Shown here: positions 35,786 through 46,843 of the stretch, in pieces
How positions within the stretch are numbered: the stretch's first letter is position 1
Layout of the letters: each line of letters starts with the position of its first letter
From: Ignelater luminosus
Taxonomy: Eukaryota > Arthropoda > Insecta > Coleoptera > Elateridae
DNA length: 64,000 nucleotides
Direction: 5' to 3'
Assembly (NCBI GenBank): GCA_011009095.1
Contig: VTPC01008275.1
Coordinates: 28,667-92,666, forward strand
The notes under the pieces: generated by a model
Seen by the model: the letters and a program-made list of their open reading frames with translations, nothing else
The model's database searches: none
Told to the model about the DNA's origin: nothing
Position numbers and translations under genes: made by a program

Positions 35786-37780
35786 TTAATGGAAGTTCAA
35801 ATTTCCAAACGAGATTCCAAAATTTAAAAAGGAATGTTGTGGTTTAGTTGCGCCATGAAGTGTTGGTTCTGGAAGTTTCATTTTAATATGAGTTTTCTGA
35901 ACTACACTTATATCTAGTACTTGAGGCAGAACGAATGTATTTTTCAGTTTGTTGCTTTTTCGGAAAAATGTCACCTCATATTCTCCATTCTCTTCATCAG
36001 TTATAACTTTTCCTACAAAGTAAACTACATTTTTATCAGTCTTGAACTCTACCAAAACATAATCGAGTCTACGTATTTCCTCCAGTTCACCAAAATTTCT
36101 ATCTATTCCCTCCTCATCAATTTCTTCTTCTGATGACAATTTTGGCTCTGATGTTTCTGATTCTGATTCACTTTCTGACTTTTTGGTTTTCTTCGGTCTT
36201 TTAATCTTCTTATTTTCCTGTGATGCAATGTGTCTTTTAACTTTCATGGTATTTTCTGTGGTCTTCTTTAGCTCTTTTTCTTCTAATTCTCCTCTCAAAG
36301 GAGTTGAAGTTAAAATTTCCGAATGCTTTCTTTTTACATTACGTTTCTTAGTCTTTGTTTCATTGGAAGTTAAAACTTTTGGTAAGGAAAATAACTCATC
36401 ATAATCTTCCATACTGTCTGTTAGTAAATTACAAGGTTCAGCACTCGGTCCAGCATTATTTTGTGAGATGTTGGCATTGGGTGGTGTTGTATTGTTTTTA
36501 TTTATAGCATCTTTAATATGTTGTTGATTGGAGTTTGATGGATGCAGTAAAGTATCAGATGCAGCAAAATCTTCGTCCGAAAATACACTTGGTTGAAAGG
36601 GGTAAATTCCTGTAGTCCGAAATCCATTTACGGCTTTTTCAATGGTGCATACTTTTTGATATGCTTGCCCAAATAATTCAGCCATTTCATAAACCGTAAT
36701 ACGTTTACCAGGATTTGACTTAATCCAATAGTCACATTGATGGTCATACGCGGTCTTCAGTAGTCCGAAAAATGATATGTCCAAAGGTTGGGTTCTGTGG
36801 CTCGTGTGGGGAGGCAGTGAAATCATATCTACACCATTTTCTTTGCCCAAATCATAAACTTGTAGGGAATAATGGCTTAGATGGTTATCTAATACAAGGC
36901 ACACATGATGATCTTTTGATGGACGAATATGTTTAATAAAATGCTTCATCCATTCAAGAAATACGTCTCCATTACTCCAGCCATTTCCACTAGCAAAACC
37001 TTTGGAACCAGATGGAGCGTTCTTCATAAGGCGGTCGTTCATTAATTTTCGTGGAAAGACGAAAACTGGGGGTACATAAGTTCCTGAAGAGAGAGCTAAC
37101 GCAACACATTACTGTCATAAGTTCTCCCCTTTCTGCACTTGTTATCTTCCCGACTTGCTTCAAACCTTTTTGAGTTATGATTCTAGATGGCCGATGAACA
37201 GTATGAAGACCGCTTTCATCCATATTGTAAATGTTATTAGGGCCATAATTGTACTTCTCGTAGAGGGCTGAAAGATTAGCGAAAAATCGGTCAATTTCAC
37301 CTTTATTAAAGCTCATAACTCGATTTAAACTTGTTGGTTCTGCGGATCTAAGAGAAATATCTGGATGTCGTTTCATGAATCCTCTGTAGAAATCCCAGCC
37401 TGCCATTTTCAGTCTTTTTTTATTCTCGAATCTCTTTTCTTTCCTAACTTAACAGCATACTGGTAAGCCACTATTCGAAATTCTTCAATGGTCAGTTCAT
37501 AAAACCTTTGTGATAGTTTTAAACAGTACCATTCTAAGGCATTTTCTTGTTCGATCGTGAAAACTCTTTTTATACCTGTTTGTTTAGGTAATGCAGGTAC
37601 ATTTTCTTTATTACGACTTCTGTTTTTAACATGATCTCCAAGAGTTGTTGAAGGAATATTAAACTCTCTACTAGCATCCATAAGTGTCATTTCGCTTGAT
37701 CTAATTAGTGCCAATGCACTTTTTAAATCGTCCACCCTCCATTGAGCTCTTAGATTTCTTTTCTTATAATTTCGAACCAT
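35786..37780 (-). pseudogene. Pogo-type transposase, two frameshifts
   Basis: Three minus-strand frames join in order. 37780-37409 begins MVRNYKKRNLRAQWRVDDLK and holds a psq-type helix-turn-helix (ALIRSSEMTLMDASREFNIP STTL). 37406-36990 holds the CENP-B-like second DNA-binding part (GWDFYRGFMKRHPDISLR, PTSLNRVMSFN) and the first catalytic region ([26 protein letters not shown]). 37042-35786 holds [13 protein letters not shown] and [18 protein letters not shown], i.e. the second and third acidic residues, then a Lys/Ser-rich linker and a C-terminal stretch [20 protein letters not shown]. The breaks lie near 37430-37440 in an A/G run and near 37085-37092. Roughly 660 residues in all. Only two small shifts separate it from an open frame, so loss of function is recent. 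Confidence 0.9.
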
Positions 37781-37834
37781 GCTAAAACAAAATACATAAT
37801 AATCGGAGCCATCTAGGCCAACAACTAGCTATAT

Positions 37835-37891
37835 GGGGCAATAGCGTTAAACGACGCTATTGCCCCGAACAAAACTGTACGCTAGTGCCCC
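37835..37891. repeat. Subterminal TACGCTATTGCCCC repeats, right
   Basis: GGGGCAATAGCGTT and ACGCTATTGCCCC form a palindrome (37835-37866), and TACGCTAGTGCCCC follows at 37878-37891. Two more copies sit at the terminus (38214-38227 and 38232-38245). They lie just upstream of the transposase start at 37780, so they may also be part of its promoter. Confidence 0.7.
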
Positions 37892-38256
37892 ATCAACGTT
37901 GTGTTTTTTTTAAAGAAAATGTTAGGTTAGAACAAATTGCCTGTGCATAGAAATAGCAGAAGACTTAATTTACGATTATATTTATTGTTTGCATCCATTA
38001 GAATTGTAAATAAATCCTTACTTACTTTCTTGTAAGCCTTCAAAGATTCTGGCTTTACTTCTCACGGTACTGTAAAAGTTTCAAAAATTATTTTTGCGTA
38101 AGACCCACATGCTTTATCCGAGATTTCAAGATACACTGACAAAATGAAGTTAAATACATCACCTAATGCTACAGTTATAGCGACATCTATTATTGTTTCG
38201 ACAAAACAGCAACTTACGCTAATTCCCCGATTACGCTATTGCCCCGGTCTCCCCTA

Positions 38257-40917
38257 GTTGAAAAAAATGTTTCAAACAAAAAAGAGAGCATAGAATTTTA
38301 CAAAAACAAGTTTTCTTGAAGTTCTTTTGTATCTCGAGCCGGTTTCGAGTAAATTAAATTATAAGGTTATGTAAACGTCGTACCGCTTGTTTTGGCGGGA
38401 GGCACTGATTTTCAAACTTATCGCAGATATCACAAAAAGTTTCATAACTTTCGATACAATTATTGTATGGAAATGAAATGAAAACCATTTTAAAAAGGAA
38501 GAGCTCGGTTATCGATGTGCATTATTTGTTTTGTATTTACTTACGTCAGACATAACGCAAAATTGTACCAAAAATTCTTACTATTGATTCTTGAGCACGT
38601 CACTTGTAATAAATTGTAAATATCTCGCTGCCAAAGCATTAAAATAAAAAAAAATATTTGGTATTATAATCTTGATACATATAGGTTTGATTTAATGACA
38701 AACAAAATTGATTTCTTTTTATTGCTTTTAAAGGATAATGCATCCTGCCAAAACATGCGGTGCGACTTTTTCATAACCTTATTTTTTCTTATTGACTCGG
38801 AAACGGCTAGAGATACAAAAGATTTTCAACAACACTTGTTTTTGTAAAATTGTATTCTCTTTATTTTTATTTGGAACATTTTTTGTAACTATCATAATAG
38901 TTTTCGAGATATTCTTAAAAATACATTTTTTGAGCTCATTTGTTTTTGAAAACCCTGGGCCATGCGAACTCTTGGTTCTTAATCTACATACAAAACTTAA
39001 GAACTTCCCGGATTTGATGAATAGATTTTAATATCAGGTTTCTGTATTTACCGTCTCTGGTAACTGGTATTTTAAAGTATAATACTATGAAGCTATCACA
39101 ATGAGATCTTGACTATTAACCACTATAACTTCAGTGATTGATATGATAATCTATTTAGTGACCGTTTCAATGATAAGGTAGTCAGTGGTAGGAAAAAAAA
39201 TTACATAGATATCAGTAGTGGTATGTAGTATAATAGGAACTCTATCTTATACATATAGTCTCAATGCTATTTAATATTATATTTCTTGTAGTAGAGTTCG
39301 TCAAATTTAATATGTGTCATCATAATATCAACCATGATATTTTTGCTTCTAAAACATTACAATAGCACTTTCAATCTTTAAAAATAAATCATGAGATTTC
39401 AACTAGGTAACCATAGCTATATAAACAGGAAGAGTAAGAAATACAAAATATTATTATATGTTGAATTTTCTGTGGAACACTTTGTTAAATGATACAGATA
39501 CAGAAGTTGTTAAGATTCTAGACTTTTTAGTGCTACATTTATATTCAAATGTACAGGGTGTTGTAATTCTAAGGTTCAGTAAAATCAAGTAGTAAATAAA
39601 ATATGTTTATTGACCATCCTGAATAAAAATGTCTTAAAGTTAAAACTTCAATCAACTACAAAATTCGAGATTTAATTTCCAAATAGAAATATTCATAGAA
39701 AATAACTTTAGAGAAGAAATAATCATTCATACAACTTTTCTCATGTTTTGGTATTTCTATCAACAACCGCATTATCCTCCTGAATCAACTGTTGGGACAC
39801 CTGAAAATCAGTTTTGAGATATTAAGTGAAACATGTTTGATTTTCTTCACATTTCTATTAGATGCAGCATTTTAAGAATTAGGCTGTGTCAATTATTTTC
39901 AAAGTTACGGTTTTCTTCCTTAGCATACAAGTAGATTTCAATGCAAAGAATCCAGCAATACCCTAAACTTTTTGTTAGGGCCTTTTTGCTTTGTAGGGCA
40001 GTATACGCAACTTCTTTGTTTATATTCTAATGTTCTTGTTGTGAAAAATTATACTTTGCTTACTCTGAAATAAAATTATTTTTAAAATTTCTAGTTTCAC
40101 TAATCTAATAAGGCCCCACCTGGTCAACTTCTTGTTACATCAGTGGTAGAGGAAGCATAAGACAACGTGAATTTTTTAAAAATGTATATTTACATACTTT
40201 TTGAGCTAATAACATATAACATAAAGATCTTTTAAAACAATTTCAAACTAGAATACACAATTGCAAATGTAAAGATTTGTAATAAATTACACTAATATAG
40301 CAAATTTCGATTTCTTACTGTAGTTGGTACTTTTTAATGTTATCAGATTATACTAATAGATTGGATTTTTATATTTGATGGAGATTAAAATTAATTATTG
40401 TACAGTAAATTGAAGTACTCTACCTAAAATCAATATTGCTACAAAACATAAATACGACAAATTTTGTAAACAGATACTAAACAGAAAATAAAATCATATT
40501 TTTCTTATAGATAATACAGATATAATTTTTGTGCTTGCTGAATTTTAATAAATTAGACTTTAATACAACTATCTAATATGGAATGTATTTATAACATAAA
40601 AAATAATATTACAATAATTACAATAACAATGGCAGCTTTTTAAATCTTTTCAATTCTAAAGGGGGTATTTCTATTTCAGTACGTTTTAAGAAATTTACAA
40701 AGACACATGAATAAATGAGTATCAATTTTTACATGTACTTTCCTTTTATACAATTCTTTCATTACCTAACTAATAATCTCTAAACTTCCAAAAGAAAATT
40801 TCATTACAATTAGTAGACAAGAGACTGTTAATTTCTTCCATATTTTTAGATTCCAATTAGTTTTAAGTCATGTAGATATATAATATATACTATCTTTACT
40901 TATACAAATATGACAAT
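38257..40917. other. Non-coding stretch
   Basis: AT-rich. One GTACAGGGTGTTG motif at 39550 resembles the TATACAG repeat ends. The part next to 40917 is the likely 3' untranslated region of the AP-2 sigma gene. No other gene seen. Confidence 0.4.
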
Positions 40918-41547
40918 TTATTCGAGAGAATTAAGCATCAGGAGTTGTTTTAAAACTTTGGTTTGAGACGTTTCCCTTATTTCTCCTGCTAAAAACATTT
41001 CATCAACTACGGTATACACTTTATAGAAATTAAAAACAAGATCCAATTCACAAACATTATGGAAATATTCATTTAATACTTCTACAAAGTTATGGATTGC
41101 TTCCAAGTACGACAAATTATTATCATTTACATCAACACATATACAAAAATATAAACCAGCATATCTGCGATAAACAATCTTGAAGTTTCTAAACTAAAAC
41201 CAAACAAGCATTAATATGGCATACAATCAATATTAAAATCAACTTACTTCAACGAAGTTTGTATGCTTTGCATCTCGCACGGTAACTACGGCATGAACTT
41301 CTTCAATAAGCTTCTGTTTCTCATCATCATCAAAATTCATATACCATTTAGCTAACCGGGTTTTACCAGCTCTGTTTTGTATGAGAATAAAGCGAATCTA
41401 AAAATAATAAATGTTTCTGAATGATTGAAAGAACTTACATAACCTAGAATTAAGTAAATGTAGTATATCTATATTTATAATACATCGTGTCTACTAAAAC
41501 TGAGAGATTCTAGCTAGATATTAATTGTTTCAGTTAATACTTACCAT
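40918..41547 (-). CDS. AP2S1: AP-2 complex subunit sigma
   Basis: Small (sigma) subunit of the AP-2 adaptor, which links clathrin to cargo at the plasma membrane in endocytosis and helps bind dileucine sorting signals. Three coding exons on the minus strand: 41545-41547 (ATG only, donor ATG/GTAAGT), 41248-41397 and 40918-41193; introns are 147 and 54 nt, with GT-AG borders. The parts total 429 nt, giving 142 residues, exactly the usual length. Exon 2 starts [20 protein letters not shown] and exon 3 contains [20 protein letters not shown] and ends [11 protein letters not shown], nearly identical to vertebrate AP2S1. The start is fixed by the family's N-terminus MIRFILI. It stands head to head with Trax. 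An AATAAA overlaps the stop codon, so the real poly(A) signal is probably further on. Confidence 0.97.
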
Positions 41548-42194
41548 TATATAAAGGAATTTTTGGATTTAAATATAATCTTCACTGCCAAGTTAACACT
41601 AATTGAACACAATTCTATGCCTCTTTGAACTTAGCTACAATTTAAAATTTGGTTTATACCTAGAATTTGTGTAAAACTTTAAGTTAACCAAATAAGTAGT
41701 TGTAATCAATTCCTTGACAATTATAATTAATATTTTATTTGGTTTACTGTAGGAGATTTATCTGGAACACAAACCCAACAGCAAATATTAATTTAACTTC
41801 ACGTTGGTGCATTACACGCCCCCTAAATTGCCATCAAAATAATTCAAATTAAATACGTAGCTACAGTACATATAGACGGAGTAATAGTATATTTGTGAAT
41901 AATTTTGATTAGAAAAAAAGAACTGTGTATTAATTCATTATAACAAATTCGCTTTATATTTCTTTGCTTCAAATGATTGAATTTGTTACACTAAACTAAT
42001 TCAACCGGTTAATTAGGAATAAAGTATTTGTTCAATTTAAATTGACGTTTATGTAGACACTTCCGTTTGGAAACTTTTATTTTGAATTCAATATAACCTC
42101 AAAGTTTTATACCTACCGTAAACCTTTACACAAATCAATAAGTTTTAATTAGATAGACTTATACATCATAATAGCAAAATAATCGAAATTAACC
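41548..42194. promoter_or_regulatory. Shared divergent promoter region
   Basis: The 647 bp between the start codons of AP-2 sigma (minus) and Trax (plus) must hold both 5' untranslated regions and probably a bidirectional promoter. No TATA box or CpG island is obvious; the DNA is AT-rich. Transcription starts cannot be read from the sequence. Confidence 0.5.
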
Positions 42195-43262
42195 ATGTCA
42201 GGAAATAGAGGTAATTAGATTTTAACATTTTCATAAAGTAAAATAAAATAGAAATTTTATTAATATAGGGCCTCATCGAAAAGGCCATTACAGCAAACAC
42301 AGAAATGATAAAGCAAAAGTTGGTGACAAAGGAAGAGAAGTATTAGAACAGATTGATGATAACAATCCAGTAATAAAAATGTTTAAAGAATATGGAGCTG
42401 AACTGGATACCAAACACGATAGGCATGAAAGAATTGTTAAAATAAGTCGAGATATTACAATTGAAAGTAAACGAATTATATTTCTTCTTCACAGTGCAGC
42501 AACTGACTTGTAGGTTTATTTTAAGCTTAAAGCCATGTTTAATAATTGGTGATATCTTTGTTGTAGAGAACATAAACGAGAACAAATATTTAACGAAGCA
42601 GATCTTCGTTTAAATCAATTAATTGAAAAAAGCTTCAAAGGAATTGCTCTTGAATTGGAAGATCATGATCCTTATCTGTATCTACGTGCTTATACAGCTG
42701 GTGTACAAGAATTTATTGAGGCGTTATTATATTATCAATTTTTAAGATACGGTGAAATACAACCATCTCAGAATTTGTGTGAAAAATTCAAGTATATGAT
42801 ACCAATTTTGCCAAAAGGAAATGATAATACAGAGGTAATGGAAATATCCAACAGAGAAGTAGTTATGGTTATACCACTCACTGAATTCTTTCTTGGTATG
42901 GCCGATTTTACTGGGGAATTAATGAGAAGATGCATTAATAATTTGGGGTCTGGGAATATTGATGATTGTTTTCGTATTTGTAATTATGTTAAAGATATTT
43001 ACATGGGATTCCTGAGTAAGTTGAATGCTTAGAAAATCCAGGAGAGGTATTATTTATGTGTTTTTATCTAGGTATTAACAGCTCTGGATATAAAGAAATT
43101 GGCAGAAAAATTTACATTCTTAAACAGAGTTTATTGAAAATGGAATATGTTTGTTATAATATACAAGTACGTGGCAGTGAAATTCCTAAACATATGTTAG
43201 CAACTGTTATTAATGCCAACAATGCAGAAGTCAACAACGAAGAAGATGAAGGTTATTATTAG
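42195..43262 (+). CDS. TSNAX: Translin-associated factor X (Trax)
   Basis: Trax pairs with translin to form C3PO, the ribonuclease that removes Argonaute-bound passenger strands in RNA interference; Trax is the catalytic subunit. Four exons: 42195-42210, 42269-42509, 42567-43015 and 43072-43262, with GT-AG introns of 58, 57 and 56 nt. The total is 897 nt, 298 residues, slightly longer than human Trax (about 290). Recognisable blocks are AELDTKHDRHERIVKISRDI, TIESKRIIFLLHSA, AGVQEFIEALLYYQF, MADFTGELMRRCIN and VRGSEIPKHMLA. The two Glu of QEFIEA and the Asp and Glu of DFTGE match the catalytic acids known in this family, so the enzyme appears intact. The start MSGNRG is the only in-frame ATG before the first donor. 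A poly(A) signal lies at 43678. The last intron was placed by reading phase; without it the frame would end at FLSKLNA. Confidence 0.96.
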
Positions 43263-43677
43263 TTATAAAATTTAGTATTGTATTAATCAAAAGTGCTTTG
43301 TAAAATGATTACCTTTTAAGATATACTGAATTGTATTTTCTGGTTATTTCGTTATTATCCTGCGTTAGCAATTTCATTCTATAAAAGCATTTATTGAGCA
43401 TTTTAATCTGCTTTAGGATTATATAACACTAGATATAAAATTTTGTTTTTGAAGTTTTTATATGAATTACCTTTGTAAAGTTATGTTATTTCTTAATATA
43501 AGAACTAACCTTGTAACATAATGCATTGCCATTATGAATGTTTTATAAAATGTACCTAATTTAAGGAAACAGTTTTTTCAAGGCTGTGCTCGTGTGAACC
43601 TTAGACTTAGGTTGTAATTCTGATTTAAATGAAGACTTTTTATTTTATAAAATGCAAGGAAAGTAAATTATTTTATA

Positions 43678-43683
43678 AATAAA
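43678..43683 (+). terminator. Poly(A) signal of Trax
   Basis: AATAAA 416 nt after the stop codon, the first good signal in the AT-rich 3' region. Confidence 0.5.
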
Positions 43684-44759
43684 ACTTCAAATTCATCAAA
43701 GTGTATTATTTTGTATTTATTCTTTTGTGTAAAATATCGGACAAGCCTGTTAAAGAAAAGTAACAAAAGAAGAGATTCTACTTTGAGTTAAGCTCGGATG
43801 GTTTTGGCACTTTTTAATATTACAAGAATTGAAACGAGGCATTTTCCTGATCAGTGTTTGAGTGCTTGGGATAATACTTATTTGCTATAAATATTTTACC
43901 CTGACTAAGAAGTTGAAGTGAACCAAAGTTTTGCTTATATATATGATATTTTAATGTTTATATTAAATTGGTTGCTGCATTAAGAGTACCCTCGCGTGTT
44001 CACTATTAATAAGACGAACAAAATTATCTATTCATTTATATTTATTTTTAGTTGAGGTCTATTACGAAACCCACATTGCCGCGACTTAGCGTATAGTTTC
44101 GTAATTAGCACCCACAAATTTTGACTCAAATGTACCTTCAATAATGAAGCCCTCTGCACAGTCAACGCTATCAACCACCATATTCGAAGGAATTTTTGGC
44201 GTATTTAAGATAGCGCTCAGGCATGCTTTATTAATTATTGTGTAGTTTTATTTTGTGTAAGAACTTAGAAATTTGCTGGTGACAACCTGAAAAGATCAAT
44301 ACTCAAATCTCTTCAATAAGCCAGAATAATGGTAAAGCCCAAGAAATATTGAGCAAAAATTTCAAGCACATGAAGAACAAGATAATGAAATATTATTGAA
44401 GAAGTTATAAAAGCCGTGATTAAGGTGATAATATTAGCACTACAGTTGTTTATAATAATAAATAACCGGAAGCAGGTTAACAAGTTGTTACAACTGTTGT
44501 AGAACCATAAAGAACTGATCAACTGAAGTGAATTAATGTTTGGCTGAGATTCAAACACTAAGAGCGAGTCTGTAAAATACTGACAAGCTTTTATACAGGG
44601 TGTTAGTGAACTATAATAGTAGTCTGCGAAACACCTGATTGGAAAAGTTACTTGAAATTGAAAAGCCTAGTAAGTTTTTTTTCTATCTTGTCCATTTCAA
44701 GAAAATGTGAAAAACAGCTAGCACTATCTGGCAACGGTGTCGCACTGAAACCTTGATTA
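43684..44759. other. Non-coding stretch
   Basis: No gene. A TATACAGGGTGTTAGTG repeat end starts at 44592, pointing right, and the MITE at 44760 lies within what may be the same repeat. Confidence 0.35.
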
Positions 44760-44998
44760 TATTATCTGTCCCACGACCAGATAGAGTAATAAAAACGCCC
44801 CTTGAAGAGCGGGCAGTTTGAAAGACATTCCCTGATTGGTAGGTCAGCTTCACACCAGCAAACAGAATGTAACAGCCCCAGCGGAATTTCAAATTTGCGG
44901 GAAATCAGTAGTTCTTTAATTAAGTGTAAAACGGGTTGCTGTCACCTAGCTCCTCCCATAATAATTTATTACTCTATCTGGTCGTGGAACAGATAATA
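44760..44998. mobile_element. 239-bp MITE with 34-bp inverted repeats
   Basis: TATTATCTGTCCCACGACCA... (44760-44793) and its reverse complement (44965-44998, with one C/T change) form inverted repeats of about 34 bp that both contain CACGACCAGATAGAGTAATA. No clear target duplication. No coding capacity. Confidence 0.75.
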
Positions 44999-45944
44999 GC
45001 CTTATGCAAATGTATTTTAGGTACCCCCTATAATAAATCATTAGAAAGTTGAGTTCGATTTTCTAAGAAGTTTTACCTGTGATGAATCCTTGTTCATAAA
45101 ACAGTAAATAATCTTCTGTTTGTTGTACTTCCGCCTTCTACTTAAAAGAGGTGTCGGATGTTACTTTTTTAAGTATTGTAAAATCGTTAAAAACTAGACT
45201 TCTTGTAATGTAAATTTACGTAAACAGTAGTTTTTGTTAAATGCCGGTTTGTAGGGAATAACGTAAAAAGTAAATTAACCAAAAAGTTACTTGTAGCTAA
45301 TTCGATGTTAGGTTATCCTAGAATCCATCATTCAACAAAAACCATTTTTTATGTAAATTAACACTGTAAGAACATACTCAAGTTTCAAATATTTTCGACA
45401 CAATTAATAATACAGTGTGTAAACTGAAATACTTAGACAGAAAATGGGTTGGCACAACAAAGATAGGTTTACTTCTTTGACCAAGATAAAAGAAGTTAGC
45501 TGATGGTAGAAGGAACTAGGTAATCTTTTTCTTTGTACAATCCATCATAAATTACATTTCGGTTGATTTAGGTTTACTTCTTGTAATACAAAACTATTAA
45601 GTTTGGTAACATCAATTTAAGGATAAAACGTGTTTTCCCTGACGTACTTCGAATACAATAAAGTACTATCAACGCTACTATTTATGAAGCAGATAACGAG
45701 TAATATTCAAATCACCGATAATCTTAAAAAAGATCATTGTTAATGAAGAAACATGCAAATGCATTTTTTAATTACAGTGTAAATTAAACTCTTTTCAATT
45801 TCGAATTATCTCATTAATTTACTGTGATGTTTAATTAAAGAAGATAAACCCAAAAACGTTAGTTAAAGCTGCATTTTATAAAAATAATTGCTATGTAAAA
45901 ATCTCCTGTCCAGCTACCCTACTGACCACCAATTGTTATTAGTC
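44999..45944. other. Non-coding stretch
   Basis: AT-rich, no gene or clear repeat seen. Confidence 0.3.
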
Positions 45945-46835
45945 CAGTCAATGAATGCCCAAAAGCGGATTGTAGAGGACATATCGAAAGGGGCAGAATT
46001 TTTCTCTCGAGGAATGTGTTAGGGGTAGTTAGGAGGCCCAAAAGTCCCCGCCCCAAGCTCTGCCGCTTCAGGGGGGAAGGGGGGTAGGAAAGTCCCTCTT
46101 TTCGGTTTCTTGTTTATAACTCGTAAACGGTGCATCGTACGGTAAAAAGTATTCCCTACAAAATAAAAGATAATTAAATTTCCTACAAGACTGTCTATAT
46201 TTATTTTGTGGATTATTGTTATTTATGTATTAAGCCACTGGAATTTGCCAAGGATGGGTAACATTTTTTTAAATTCTAGTTTCTTAATACATAAATAACG
46301 ATAATAACGAAAGTATAGCTTTCTTGAGAAATCACGAAATTTATTCGAAAATCTCAAATTGCTATAACTTCTGACCTGTAGAAGGTAAATTAGTAACTAT
46401 TACATATTTCTAAAGGGAACTGAATGCTCTACAATTTTCTGTCTGACAACTCTTTTGTAAAACATAAGGCTGAGGAGTTAGAAGGATAACTTCGACGAAA
46501 CATGCAAAGCAAAAAAAGTTTTTCAAAAATTACAGATTTGCGCTGGCGAATATCTCGGAAACTATAATACATAGGAAGAAAATGAATATAAACAATCTTG
46601 TAGGAAACTTAAGTATCTTGTATTTTGTAAGGAATACTTTTTATTGTACGACGCACCGTTTCCGAGTTATAAGCAAGAAACCGAAAAGAGGGACTTTTTC
46701 ACCTCCTCCCCCCCTGAAGCGGCAGGGCTAGGGGCGGGGACTTTTAGTATCTTTGTTTCCTAACTACTCCTAACATATTCCTCAAGAGAAAAATTCTCCT
46801 CCTTTCCATGTCCTCTATAACCCCTTCGTTGACTG
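45945..46835. mobile_element. Foldback element with GC-rich 260-bp arms
   Basis: Arms 45945-46205 and 46580-46835 are inverted copies at a glance about 80-85% alike. Both contain AGAGGACAT, GAGAATTTTTCTC-like runs, AAAGTCCCCGCCCC, GCCGCTTCAGGGGGG and AAGTCCCTCTTTTCGGTTTC. A second, inner inverted repeat sits in the loop: ATTATTGTTATTTATGTATT (from 46212) against its complement at 46283-46305. There is no coding sequence. The right end lies 8 bp from the mariner that starts at 46844. Confidence 0.8.
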
Positions 46836-46843
46836 ATTATATA

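Larger units (their letters stand above)
35278..38254 (-). mobile_element. Pogo-type transposon, full length
   Basis: It is 2,977 bp with ends GGGGAGACCGGGGCATTAGC and the reverse complement of GGGGAGACCGGGGCAATAGC, flanked by TA at 35276-35277 and 38255-38256. Both end regions carry repeated TACGCTATTGCCCC motifs. It encodes a psq-type helix-turn-helix plus DDE endonuclease on the minus strand, interrupted by two frameshifts. A young copy by the quality of its ends. Confidence 0.92.

Noticed and set aside
36183-36404. Plus-strand frames across the pogo gene
   Set aside because: They are antisense shadows of the transposase coding sequence.
43016-43030. Stop of Trax at FLSKLNA (43030)
   Set aside because: A GTAAGT donor at 43016 and an acceptor at 43071 give a 56-nt intron like the other two, and splicing restores the conserved Trax C-terminus.
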